NCBI RefSeq assembly: GCF_013372625.1
Contig: NZ_JABXFD010000243.1
Location: 1-45,364, forward strand
Source of the DNA: Actinomadura sp. BRA 177
GTDB taxonomy: Bacteria; Actinomycetota; Actinomycetes; Streptosporangiales; Streptosporangiaceae
Reading direction: 5' to 3'
DNA: 45,364 nucleotides
Positions 1 to 8,225 of the stretch are shown in pieces. The position numbers and the translations under genes were made by a program. The notes under the pieces are model-generated. The model searched no databases. It saw nothing but the letters and a program-made list of their open reading frames with translations, and was not told the origin of the DNA. The number at the start of each line of letters is the position of its first letter. Within the stretch, counting starts at the first letter, position 1.

Positions 1-960
1 GGCCAGTTCGGCGTCGAACTGGTGCCAGCCGGCGTAGTCGTCGCGGACCAGGAACCCGTGCCAGCCGCCCAGCACCCCGACCGCGCGGATGGCCTGTTTC
101 GATCTGGAGGGTGTCGCCGCCAGCAGCACCAGGCGCTCGTCGGGGGTGCGGACGGTGACGACCTGCTCGGCACCCGGGACCGGTGCGCCGGTTTCGGGAT
201 CGACGTCCTTGAACGCGACGTTGACCGGGGTCTCATCGGCGCACAGCACCCGTTCGGCGCGTAGCGCGTCCCGCATCGCCGCATCGAACCCGGCGGCCTC
301 CAGCCGGCCCGAGACCCGCTCGGCGGCGCGGGCGACGAACCCGGCCGCGACCGGCGCGCCCAGCAGCGACTCGATCAGCATCGCCGCCCGCTCGACCGGC
401 ACGTTGCCCTCGCTGCACAACAGCACGGCGGCGGCGTTGACGCCCGGCCCGTACACCACGGTCCCGGCCTGGGCGAACGGCACCGCACCGGTGGTGATCG
501 CGCCGCAGCAGCCGCACCGGCGGCGCGGCAGCACCCAATGCACCCTCTCCAGGGTGATCGGCGGGATGTCCCAGATCTGCGCCCAGCCGTCCCCGGCATC
601 ATCGGCCCCGCCCAGCCCGGTACCGCATGAGGAGCACTCGGCCGGCGGATCGGCCCGCTCGCTCCGATCGATCTCATCCCCGCGCGCCGGTTCCAGCCCG
701 GCACCCCTGCGTCCGGGCTGCCCGCCCGGCTTGCGGTCTTTCGACCGCACGCGCTGCGAGGACCGACGCCGAGCCTTCCGCTCCGCCACCGCCTCGATGC
801 TCTCCTTGGACGTCGGCGTCCCCGAGTTCGTCGAGTCCATCCCCAGCCGGCGCTTCAACTCGGCGTTCTCGGCCTCCAGCGCTTCGACCCGGCCGACCAG
901 CACCTCGACCAGACCGACCAGTTCCTCATACGAGGTCGGCACGGACGAAGACGAAGACAC
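1..960 (-). CDS. IS66-family transposase, partial (cut at window start)
   Basis: Transposase of the IS66 (TnpC) type, which catalyses DNA transposition with a DDE active site. The frame opens with a GTG at 960 (a second in-frame GTG lies at 978) and runs off the window at position 1, so the catalytic core is cut. Visible parts are an N-terminal coiled coil rich in Leu and Glu, the IS66 linker with SKESIE and KPGGQPGR, and a zinc-finger region with CSSCG and CGCCGA. After these come a helical stretch and the first catalytic Asp in CADETPVNV. The last visible residues include DDYAGWHQFD, typical of the region after the first Asp. No frameshift is seen in the visible part. The family assignment is firm; whether the element is complete cannot be judged here. 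Confidence 0.85.
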   Translation of the reverse strand, partial: MSSSSSVPTSYEELVGLVEVLVGRVEALEAENAELKRRLGMDSTNSGTPTSKESIEAVAERKARRRSSQRVRSKDRKPGGQPGRRGAGLEPARGDEIDRSERADPPAECSSCGTGLGGADDAGDGWAQIWDIPPITLERVHWVLPRRRCGCCGAITTGAVPFAQAGTVVYGPGVNAAAVLLCSEGNVPVERAAMLIESLLGAPVAAGFVARAAERVSGRLEAAGFDAAMRDALRAERVLCADETPVNVAFKDVDPETGAPVPGAEQVVTVRTPDERLVLLAATPSRSKQAIRAVGVLGGWHGFLVRDDYAGWHQFDAELA

Positions 961-1252
961 CCCATGATCTTCGTCGATCACACCAGCAAGATCAACACAG
1001 ACAGCCCGGCACACTCACGCCACAACCGCCTAGCTCACGATGACCCGTGAATGGACACATGGAACGGCCACCCGTGGTGGTGGTCTCTCCGGTTTTCAAA
1101 TCATCGACATAGTGGCCCGTCAGCTGGGATAGGGCTGGGACGGCGTCGGATTCGGCCCATTGCTGGGCGAGGACGATGATGGTGCTGCTGGAGTAGGTGA
1201 GGAAGGAGTGGCGGTCGACGGCCTATATCGATGTCAACGACAGGGCGGCGGT
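961..1252. other. Intergenic stretch with no supported gene
   Basis: This stretch separates the transposase from the first biosynthetic-type operon. One minus-strand frame stays open across about 1040-1215 and would encode a hydrophobic-rich peptide (including HSFLTYSSSTIIVL), but it has no convincing start and I recognise no family. It may be the decayed end of a gene damaged by the IS66 insertion. I did not identify the terminal inverted repeat of the element. Confidence 0.4.
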
Positions 1253-2485
1253 TCAGATCAGCGTGGACAGCACCGCGGCCATCTCTTCGTAAGAGCGCGC
1301 CACCGCGTCATGGTGGCCAAGCCGGAACCGCTCCAGACGCAGCGACCCGAGGTGCCGGGCCTCGTAGATTTGCGACCGCAGCACTGCCCCTGGCGAGGTG
1401 CGGCCCAGGGTCCCGTATCCGTCCCAGAACGCGCGCCGCTCGTCGTCCTTGGCGGTCGCCATCCGAATCGTCCAGTCGGCGGCGGGGTCCCCGAACCAGG
1501 TGCGGTCGAAGTCCAGCACACCGCTAATCCTGGGTACCGACGCCGTCTGCGACAGCATCACGTTGACCGTCCACAGGTCTCCGGTGAGCAGTTGGGGTCG
1601 GGTGACCTCGTCCAGGACGGCACGGTGGTCAGCGGCGACAGCGGCGACCTTGCGCAGGTCGGCCGGGTCCAAGCCCTCGTTCTCCACATCGGCGGCGATG
1701 TCCTCCAGTGACGCGAGCACTGCCTGCGACCAGGACGCGTGCCCCGGTCCGGCGACCGATCCGAAGTGCGGGCCTCGCACCCGGTGCACGGCGGCGGTGA
1801 TCTCGCCGAGCTGCCGGAAGTAGCCGCCCCAGGTTTCGCGCGGATAGGCCGACAGCCGCTCGGGCGCCGGGACACCCTCCAGCAGGCTCTGCACCATGTA
1901 ATCCCGGCCGATCACCTCGTGGGACCAGTCCGCGGCGATCACCCGCGGCATCAACGGCGCGATCACCGACAGCCAGGGCACCGAGGCGTGCTCGTTGCGC
2001 ATCAGCTCACGTTCGCTGCGGAACTGGCGGTCCGGCTCCGGCGCCACGCGCAAGATCACCGGCTCGGTATCCGCAATCTCGACGCGGTACGTGGAGTTGT
2101 ACATGCCCGCCCCCAGTTCGACGGCGGACATGACCTGGCAGCCGACCCCGAAGACCCGCTGCATCACCGCGCGGACTTCGTCGGCGGTCAGCGGCTGCTG
2201 GAACGCCCCCTCGCCCCTGGCCAGTGGACGGTAGTCCAGTGGCATGCCCCGCGCAGGTGCGGTGCGGACATCCCGGTCCGCAACGTCGATCCCACGGGAT
2301 CGCAGATCGGCGTAGACGGTGTCACGGCCGACGTTGGCCGCGCGTGCCAGGGCGGCGACGTTGCGATTGCCCGCCCACCAGGCGGCGGTGAGCAGGTCGG
2401 CGCGGTCGCGCGGGAGCCGGTCCTGGCGGGTGGCCCACCTGCCGAGGTGATGGTCGTCTTCATTGGCTTGAGTCGTTGATGTCAT
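1253..2485 (-). CDS. Helix-turn-helix / APH-fold phosphotransferase fusion
   Basis: A 410-aa protein with an N-terminal DNA-binding-like segment and a kinase-like body. Residues about 41-66 (RNVAALARAANVGRDTVYADL) read as a helix-turn-helix. Residues about 110-400 form an aminoglycoside phosphotransferase/choline kinase fold. The catalytic loop is TGDLWTVN (D303, N308; the usual His before GD is Thr) and the metal-binding motif is LDFD (D325). The usual nucleotide-binding Lys is an Arg in VILRVAP. The gene starts at ATG 2485, which overlaps the stop of the upstream fusion gene as ATGA, so translation is probably coupled; it is the last gene of the nine-gene operon. The substrate is unknown. 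It could be a small-molecule kinase that also binds DNA, or the HTH could be a protein-contact module. The fold is fairly sure, the role is not. Confidence 0.7.
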   Translation of the reverse strand: MTSTTQANEDDHHLGRWATRQDRLPRDRADLLTAAWWAGNRNVAALARAANVGRDTVYADLRSRGIDVADRDVRTAPARGMPLDYRPLARGEGAFQQPLTADEVRAVMQRVFGVGCQVMSAVELGAGMYNSTYRVEIADTEPVILRVAPEPDRQFRSERELMRNEHASVPWLSVIAPLMPRVIAADWSHEVIGRDYMVQSLLEGVPAPERLSAYPRETWGGYFRQLGEITAAVHRVRGPHFGSVAGPGHASWSQAVLASLEDIAADVENEGLDPADLRKVAAVAADHRAVLDEVTRPQLLTGDLWTVNVMLSQTASVPRISGVLDFDRTWFGDPAADWTIRMATAKDDERRAFWDGYGTLGRTSPGAVLRSQIYEARHLGSLRLERFRLGHHDAVARSYEEMAAVLSTLI

Positions 2486-5211
2486 GCGGAGACGTGCTCT
2501 GTGAGCTCGCTGGGCTGTTGCGTGCGGAAGAGTTCGGCCAGCGCAGCGATTCTTTGCAGCGGTCCGAGGTCTGGCTCGGGAACCGGACCAGTGCCGGTGA
2601 GGACGGCGGCGGCGTGCCGGATCGCTGTGTGCAGAGGCGAGTCGTGGATGACTTCGTCGTGCAGCACGACTCCGTCCCGTTCGGCAGTGACACGGTGATG
2701 GTTGCGGTCGAGTTGCCAGCCGCCGGGGACCGTGACCGGGTCGAGGTGCGCGGAGAACTGCGTCCGGCCGGCGTACACGGTGATCTTGCGGTGACGGTCG
2801 ATGGCCGGGTGAACCCCACGGCGCCAGAGTGCGGGGTTGCCGGGGGCGGTGGGTGGCGTGCTGCTCCCCAACGCAACGGTGGGGCTGGCGATGTTGGAGA
2901 TCAGTTCGATGCGCAGCCGGTTGGGCCCGTGGTTGATGGTTGAGCGTTCGGTGAGGGCCGAGACGAAGAGCCGAGGATCGTAGGTCGCGAGCAACTCGGC
3001 GCGCCGGGGGTCGGAAGCGAGGTATGCGGCGGCTGCCTCGGGCGGGAGGACCTGGCGTATAACGGCGAGCATATGGAGCCATTCGTAGCCGAGCACGCCG
3101 TAGGAATGGTCGATGAAGCGGCCACCGGCGATGTCGCCGGTCCGGTCCTTGGTGAACGTGACGGTGACATGGTCGGGTGCCACATCGGGTTCGAACCGGT
3201 CCATCAGTTCGGTGAGGACCTCGAAGGCGCGGGCGTGCCGGTACTGGTCGGTGACCATGACGCGCGCGCTGGGGTGGGCGGCGAGTAGATCGGTGAGGGC
3301 ATCGATCTCGTGCCCCTGACAGGCGGGTTTCTCCAGCAGGACGCGAGCGCCCGGGTCCTTGGTGAGGATCATCTGCAGGACGGGCAGGTGGTCGGCGGTG
3401 GGACAGCACACCGACCACAGGCCGATGGTGGAGCCGATGGTCTCGGGCATCTTCTCCAGTCCGTGCGGGAACCCCGTGTACGTCGCGGGGAGGTCCTGAT
3501 GTTTGGGGTCGACGATGATCAGATTCGCGCCCTGCTCGGAGAGGATCTGGGCATGCAGCCGACCGGCTGCGCCGTACCCGATGACGCAGGCGGACGTCGT
3601 CGAAAGGGGAGCGGTGCGTGTGCTCCGGACCGTCGTGCCGAGTGAGGCGGGGCCCTTGTCGGTAGCGAGGTAAGTGTCGTAGTAGGCGGAGTACAGGCCG
3701 GACTCCGCGATGATCTCGTTGACGAGATCGGTATGGACGCCGGGGGGCAAGCTGCCGGCGAGCCGGCAGGCAGTGTCAGCCGCGATCAGGGTTCCGGCCC
3801 GATAGGCGTCGTATCCCTGGTTGGGGATGGAGTCGGCCTCGAAGAGGTTCATGGAGCGGCCGTCGCCGAGGAGGGTGATGTCGCCTTGGCAGGGCAGGCG
3901 GTAGCGGCGGCCGACACCGGGGATCTCGACGGCGGGCAGGCCGTGGTCGGGATCGGCCAGGACGCTGAAGTCGCGGGTGGCGAAGGGGGCAAGGTAGGCG
4001 CCGTGGGGCAGCAGCGGAAGTTCGCGGAGAGTGAGGGCGTCTTCGCCGGTGGTCCCCACGATCAGGAAAGGCGGCGCGGCGCGCAAGGCGTCGGCGGCGG
4101 TGCGATGAGTGGTGTGGCCGGCTTCGGCCGCGCTGATCAGGGCGATGGGGTCGGGGTCGGTGACGTGGATCTGGCAGCCCTGATGTTGGAGGGCGGTGGC
4201 GATTCTGGAGCCGAGGGTGCCGTAGCCGAGGACGAGCACGCGACGCCCGATGACCTTGGCGGCGGGCAGCAGCGTACGCAACCGGCGCAGGCACGAATCG
4301 GCGATCTCGGGGTAGGCCAGGCAGGTCTTGAGCTGGGAACGGGCCAGGTTGAGGACGGGTACGGCGAGGTCTCCGGCCGCGGTGATTCTTTTGAGGCCGG
4401 AAACGGTGAGTTCTACGGCGGCGTCGACGCGGCGGGGCGCCTCGTGGCTGCCGTAGCCCTGGGCGAGCAGGCCTCCGTCGTCGATGGCGAGGACCTTGCG
4501 GCCGGCGGCGTGCGCCGTGTCGATGAACGCGTCGACTCGTCCCATCGCCTGGGCGAGTTCGGCGCGGTGGGTGCCGGGCGCGTTGACCGCGGTGTTGTCC
4601 AGCAGCCCGCTCGCGCATCCCTGGCTGAGGAGGGTGGCGTGGACGCGGTCGCGGTTGTGGGTGCGGTCGCCCTTGGCCAGAGCGTAGATCCACCGGGCGG
4701 GGACGCCGGCGCGCTGGAGGGCGATGAGGAAACCGAGGGTGTTCTCGACGTAGTGGTCGCGGAAGATGATCGCCCAGTCTGCGATCGAGTTCGCGGCAGG
4801 GATGAACTGCTCTAGCAGGGGCATGGACGTGGCGATCTGGTGAAGTTCGTCCGGGTGGAATCGCCGTGTCGCCTGCTGGAGTACGTCGGCGAGTTCGGCG
4901 GCTGCGTCGCGAGCTTCCGGCTGATGATCGAGGAGGATTTCCAGGTGGCCGGTTGGCAGGACGTGGCTGAGAGTGTCCGGCCGCTCCGGAGCGTAGGCGC
5001 GCCAACGCAGCGTGATCTGGTCGGAGCGGCTCGCGGTCCGTACGCCGCCGCCGGCGGTGAGGGCGAGGCTCGTCTCTCCGCAGGATTCGGCGTGGAGCCG
5101 GTGGCGACTGGCGAACTCAGCGACTACGTCGCGCAGGTCGGCCGGAGTGATGGGGCCCCGCAGGGTCCGCCAAACGGGGCGCGGAACAGAGCGCTCGCGC
5201 ACGATGGGCAC
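2482..5211 (-). CDS. Adenosylhomocysteinase-like / GFO-IDH-MocA oxidoreductase fusion
   Basis: A 909-aa two-module protein. Residues about 145-490 follow S-adenosylhomocysteine hydrolase order: a DHYVENT helix, AIDDGG (about 244-247), a PVLNLARSQLK stretch, and a Rossmann loop GYGTLGS (about 329-335). A late GRSMNLFEADSIPNQ segment resembles the SAHH GR-VNL...NQ motif. The Asp that follows the catalytic Lys region in true SAHH is not obvious, so hydrolysis of SAH is doubtful. Residues about 543-880 are a GFO/IDH/MocA oxidoreductase with GYGAAGR (545-551) and the family LEKPAC motif (627-631). The start is GTG 5211, because GAGGGGAG lies seven bases upstream; an in-frame opening to 5274 lacks this. 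The gene lies 43 bp after the kinase gene and overlaps the next gene by ATGA. Both halves probably bind NAD(P). I know of no named enzyme with this architecture; the substrate is unknown. Confidence 0.75.
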   Translation of the reverse strand: MPIVRERSVPRPVWRTLRGPITPADLRDVVAEFASRHRLHAESCGETSLALTAGGGVRTASRSDQITLRWRAYAPERPDTLSHVLPTGHLEILLDHQPEARDAAAELADVLQQATRRFHPDELHQIATSMPLLEQFIPAANSIADWAIIFRDHYVENTLGFLIALQRAGVPARWIYALAKGDRTHNRDRVHATLLSQGCASGLLDNTAVNAPGTHRAELAQAMGRVDAFIDTAHAAGRKVLAIDDGGLLAQGYGSHEAPRRVDAAVELTVSGLKRITAAGDLAVPVLNLARSQLKTCLAYPEIADSCLRRLRTLLPAAKVIGRRVLVLGYGTLGSRIATALQHQGCQIHVTDPDPIALISAAEAGHTTHRTAADALRAAPPFLIVGTTGEDALTLRELPLLPHGAYLAPFATRDFSVLADPDHGLPAVEIPGVGRRYRLPCQGDITLLGDGRSMNLFEADSIPNQGYDAYRAGTLIAADTACRLAGSLPPGVHTDLVNEIIAESGLYSAYYDTYLATDKGPASLGTTVRSTRTAPLSTTSACVIGYGAAGRLHAQILSEQGANLIIVDPKHQDLPATYTGFPHGLEKMPETIGSTIGLWSVCCPTADHLPVLQMILTKDPGARVLLEKPACQGHEIDALTDLLAAHPSARVMVTDQYRHARAFEVLTELMDRFEPDVAPDHVTVTFTKDRTGDIAGGRFIDHSYGVLGYEWLHMLAVIRQVLPPEAAAAYLASDPRRAELLATYDPRLFVSALTERSTINHGPNRLRIELISNIASPTVALGSSTPPTAPGNPALWRRGVHPAIDRHRKITVYAGRTQFSAHLDPVTVPGGWQLDRNHHRVTAERDGVVLHDEVIHDSPLHTAIRHAAAVLTGTGPVPEPDLGPLQRIAALAELFRTQQPSELTEHVSA

Positions 5212-5254
5212 GGTGGTTCTCCCCTCGGGACAGCTTAGTGAAGGTGTGAGCGGA

Positions 5255-6316
5255 TCAGCGTCCGGTGGACGCAATGAGGTCGGCCAGGAGCTGGTCGACT
5301 TCTTCCAGGTGATCGAGGAGGGCTGCGGCGGTTCGGTGCCGCAGTGTCCAGAATTCGTCGAGGTCGTCCTGGAACAGTCCCGGCTTCAGGTAGTGCTGCT
5401 TGACGCCATACAGGCTGCCGAGGAGTTGCAGCAGGGCGACGCGGCCGCAGGCGAGAATGTCGGCGTCCGCTACGGCCGGGTTCGCGGCCTGGTAGGCACG
5501 GATGAGGGTGCGTGCCGACTCCATCCAGTCCGGGTCACAGGCAACGGTGTTCGGGTAGAACGCCATGCGGCCGAGGTCGTAGGCGACCAGGAACGGGCTC
5601 GGTGGGCGGAAGTCCAGGACGGCGGTGAGGTCGTCACCGGCGTAGAGCAGGTTGACGGGGCTGTAGTCCCCGTGCAGGACCTGGGTGGTCAGAGACGGAG
5701 GGAGTTCGCTGATCAGGCCGGGTATGCGATCGAGCATCGTACGCCGCTCGTTCAAGGTTTGGGAGGCATGGACGTCGAAAGCGTCCGCGGTCCCAGCTTT
5801 GATGCGTTCGGTGATGACGTCCATGAGGCTGTCGACGGTCGACGCCAGGCGTGCGGGGTCTACGCGGAACCATGTGTCGGCCTCCGTGGACGGCATGGCG
5901 CTTTCGGGCAGCGGTGCGAAGGCAGCGTGGATGCGGCCGAGCACGTCTCCGGCTCGGGCGCATTGCCCGGTGTTCAGGGTGGTGACTACGCGGCCGGGCA
6001 TCCACTCCCAGACCGACACCGCATATCCGGTGCTGTCGTCGATGAGCTCGGCGTGACGGTTCAGCACGATCGGGGCGGCGGGGATGGCGTGGTGGCGGGC
6101 GAGTTCGGACAGCGCGACCGCCCGTTGCTCAGCCGCGGTATCGGTGCCGGGCGGGTAGTGCTTGACGAACACGTCAGAGCCGTCGCAGGTGGCCCGATAG
6201 TTGATGGTTCCCTGCCCGATGGGCAGTTGCACCATGGTGCGGACGGCCAAGTCGTAGCGGTCGGTGAGGACCGCGGTTATGGCCTCGGTCGGAGGCACAG
6301 GGGTTGGTGCAGACAT
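5255..6316 (-). CDS. APH-fold small-molecule kinase (aminoglycoside phosphotransferase family)
   Basis: A 353-aa kinase-like protein of the aminoglycoside phosphotransferase/homoserine kinase fold that should transfer phosphate from ATP to a small hydroxylated substrate. Visible elements are the glycine-rich strand PIGQGTINY (32-40), the nucleotide-binding Lys in VFVKHY (K52), the Brenner motif LHGDYSPVN (D217, N222) and the metal Asp in VLDF (D235). All key residues are present, so it is likely active. ATG 6316 has an AAGGAG seven bases upstream. It is 41 bp after the glycosyltransferase gene in the same operon. Together with the HTH/APH fusion at 1253-2485 it gives two kinases of the same fold in one operon. 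It need not be a resistance gene; a biosynthetic role fits the context better. Confidence 0.8.
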   Translation of the reverse strand: MSAPTPVPPTEAITAVLTDRYDLAVRTMVQLPIGQGTINYRATCDGSDVFVKHYPPGTDTAAEQRAVALSELARHHAIPAAPIVLNRHAELIDDSTGYAVSVWEWMPGRVVTTLNTGQCARAGDVLGRIHAAFAPLPESAMPSTEADTWFRVDPARLASTVDSLMDVITERIKAGTADAFDVHASQTLNERRTMLDRIPGLISELPPSLTTQVLHGDYSPVNLLYAGDDLTAVLDFRPPSPFLVAYDLGRMAFYPNTVACDPDWMESARTLIRAYQAANPAVADADILACGRVALLQLLGSLYGVKQHYLKPGLFQDDLDEFWTLRHRTAAALLDHLEEVDQLLADLIASTGR

Positions 6317-6357
6317 CGGATACTCCTTGGCGGCGCGGGCAAAGGGCGTCAATGAGC

Positions 6358-7434
6358 TCATGTTGTGCGGATTGTTCGTGCGAGCTGCGTATAGATGGCT
6401 CCCATGGCACGCCAGCGCGCCGCGCCTACTTCTCCGGTGTCGGGTGGGAGCCTGGCGGTGGCTTGATCTTCTGCTGCGGTCAGCGCGGGGCCTGGTCCGG
6501 CCGAGGGCGTGTACAGGCGATGCGGAGCTCCTCCGGTCATTTCCCGGATGGCGGGCAGATCGGGCGCGATGACCGGCGTGTTGCACGCGAGCGCGGTGGC
6601 GACCGAGCCGGGGTAGAGCGCCCGGGTGAAGAACTCCCACTCCCCGTCGATGCGGTACGGGCACAAGGCGACGTCGGCTGCCCGGTACAGGGCGTGGACG
6701 TGTCGCGGCGGAATCCGCTCGGGGAACAGATGGACGCGCCCGGCACGGGTCGCCCGGAGTTCGAGCTCGCGGAGGAGGCCGGCATCGCGGCTCGGCCCGA
6801 CGATGAACAACTCCGCTCGCCGGGTCGCACGGGCGAAGGTGTCCACCACTGTTGGCAGTGCCTTGTAGGCGGTGATGTTGCCGAGCACGAGCACCGCGCG
6901 GTCCACGTCGGCCATGTCGCGTGCCAGTCGCCGGGCCGCCGCCGGAAGCCGGCCCGAGGCCGGGGTGGGGGCCGCCCATCCGGTGACGGTGACGGGAGCC
7001 CGGATCAGAGAGCGGATGTGGGCCGCGTCGGAATGGGTGTGGGTCATGGCGGCGTCGGCGAGGTCGAGGACGCGCCGTACGACGTACCGGTCCGCTGCGG
7101 TGGGGGGTCCGCCGTCGATGGGCAGGAGGTTGTGGACGGTCCACACGATCCTCCAACCGGCGACGCGGAGGGTCTCGAGCCGCCGCACCAGTACTTCGGC
7201 CGCAGCCCAGGTTCCCTGCCCGCTCGGCTTCCGGTAAAGCCGCTTGAGCCGGTGCAGGTTGATCACCCCGGGAGGCCCCGGATGCTTGGCGAGCATGTTG
7301 GGGTGCGCGGCGAAGTCCAGCCGCAGAGCGTGCGGGAAATGGCGCTCCATCTCGGCGAAGTACGGGCTGGGCCACGCCGGATAATTGCAGATCACCACCC
7401 ACGGTCCGGTTCGATCGGTGACATGCGCGCTCAC
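6358..7434 (-). CDS. GT4-like glycosyltransferase
   Basis: A 358-aa GT-B glycosyltransferase of the GT4-like group that should transfer a sugar from a nucleotide donor. The N-terminal domain carries WVVICNYPAWPSPY and WTVHNLLPIDGG. The C-terminal donor domain has VLGNITAYKAL, FIVGPSRDAGLL, a HALYRAADVALCPYR strand and the ALACNTPVIAPDLPAIREM stretch typical of GT4 enzymes. The usual EX7E acidic pair is weak; an Asp-Gly-Glu (DGEWEFF) stands near that position. I chose GTG 7434, which overlaps the TGA of the upstream isomerase gene (GTGA); the longer frame upstream is the overlap with that gene. No signal peptide or membrane segment is seen, so it is cytoplasmic. Donor and acceptor are unknown. 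Confidence 0.75.
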   Translation of the reverse strand: MSAHVTDRTGPWVVICNYPAWPSPYFAEMERHFPHALRLDFAAHPNMLAKHPGPPGVINLHRLKRLYRKPSGQGTWAAAEVLVRRLETLRVAGWRIVWTVHNLLPIDGGPPTAADRYVVRRVLDLADAAMTHTHSDAAHIRSLIRAPVTVTGWAAPTPASGRLPAAARRLARDMADVDRAVLVLGNITAYKALPTVVDTFARATRRAELFIVGPSRDAGLLRELELRATRAGRVHLFPERIPPRHVHALYRAADVALCPYRIDGEWEFFTRALYPGSVATALACNTPVIAPDLPAIREMTGGAPHRLYTPSAGPGPALTAAEDQATARLPPDTGEVGAARWRAMGAIYTQLARTIRTT

Positions 7435-8225
7435 CGGTCCTGCCCCCATCGCGTGGCATGCCGCCGAGCCCACCACGTCACGGCCTCCTGGTATCGGACC
7501 AGCGCCGTGGACGGGGCCCGGTCGGTGCCCGTCCACTCCACGGCGACTTCGATGTGCTGCCCGTCCGCGATCAGGTCGATGACATGGTCGGCGACCCGCG
7601 CATGTCCCAGGCCGGTGAGTCCCAGACCGGGGTCGGACAGATGCAGGACCCCGATCCACGGTGCAAGCTGCCTCAGCCGTTCATCGGCGCGTCCATCGTC
7701 CACTTGTGCGAGTGCGTTGGACAGTTGCGCGGAATCGGCGAGAAGACGCAGGTTCGGCTGCTGCTTGAGCAGGCGGAGCAGCACCGAATGGGGGCGCCTG
7801 GCCAGCCACGCGCTGTGGTGGAGCTCGACCAGCAGCGGCACGGCAAATTCCGCAAGCGGAGTGCCGGGGAACCTGTGGAGCGGGTGCCGGGCGAGTAGAC
7901 GCACCCAGCCCGCTCCGAGTGAACGGGCGGCGTTCGCCAGTCGGCGCACTTGGTCATGGGCTCGGGCGTGCACAGCGGAATCGCTGCTGATCAGGTCGGC
8001 CAGATCCGTATCTGCGGTGATGCCGGTGATCGGAACCGTGGCCGCGCTTACTTGCCGCCATCGCGACCATGTCCCCGCGTCTTGCCCGGCGATGTCGTAT
8101 CCGCGGCTTCCACCGCGCAGGTGCACGGACGGGATGTTGTGGCGCGCCACCCACGACAGCAGTTCGGGGACCTCCAGACCGCGCACGGAAATGCTGTACA
8201 GCCCGACCGGGGCGGGGCCGCTCAT
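7431..8225 (-). CDS. TIM-barrel sugar-phosphate isomerase/epimerase-like protein
   Basis: A 264-aa protein that resembles the xylose isomerase-like TIM-barrel family (sugar phosphate isomerase/epimerase). It opens with VGLYSISVRGLEVPELLSWV and has VHLRGGSRGYDI early on. The later strands ELHHSAW, RLLADSAQLSNAL and IGVLHLSDPG occupy the places of the metal-ligand strands of this family (usually Glu, Asp, His, Glu). Several usual ligands are altered, so the reaction may differ. ATG 8225 overlaps the stop of the oxidoreductase gene (ATGA), and its own stop overlaps the glycosyltransferase start, so it is coupled on both sides. It probably isomerises or epimerises the sugar-like intermediate of the operon. 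The fold call is moderate, since metal ligands are not all certain. Confidence 0.65.
   Translation of the reverse strand: MSGPAPVGLYSISVRGLEVPELLSWVARHNIPSVHLRGGSRGYDIAGQDAGTWSRWRQVSAATVPITGITADTDLADLISSDSAVHARAHDQVRRLANAARSLGAGWVRLLARHPLHRFPGTPLAEFAVPLLVELHHSAWLARRPHSVLLRLLKQQPNLRLLADSAQLSNALAQVDDGRADERLRQLAPWIGVLHLSDPGLGLTGLGHARVADHVIDLIADGQHIEVAVEWTGTDRAPSTALVRYQEAVTWWARRHATRWGQDR

Noticed and set aside
1040-1215. Open minus-strand frame with hydrophobic residues
   Set aside because: No start codon with a ribosome binding site and no family match; noted only as intergenic.
3733-4815. 360-aa plus-strand open frame
   Set aside because: It is antisense to the SAHH-like/GFO fusion gene, is Gly/Ala/Val-rich, and has no family motif. 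It exists because of high GC.
5255-6316. Aminoglycoside resistance gene
   Set aside because: The APH fold is clear, but the gene lies inside a nine-gene operon of metabolic enzymes, so a resistance role is not supported.
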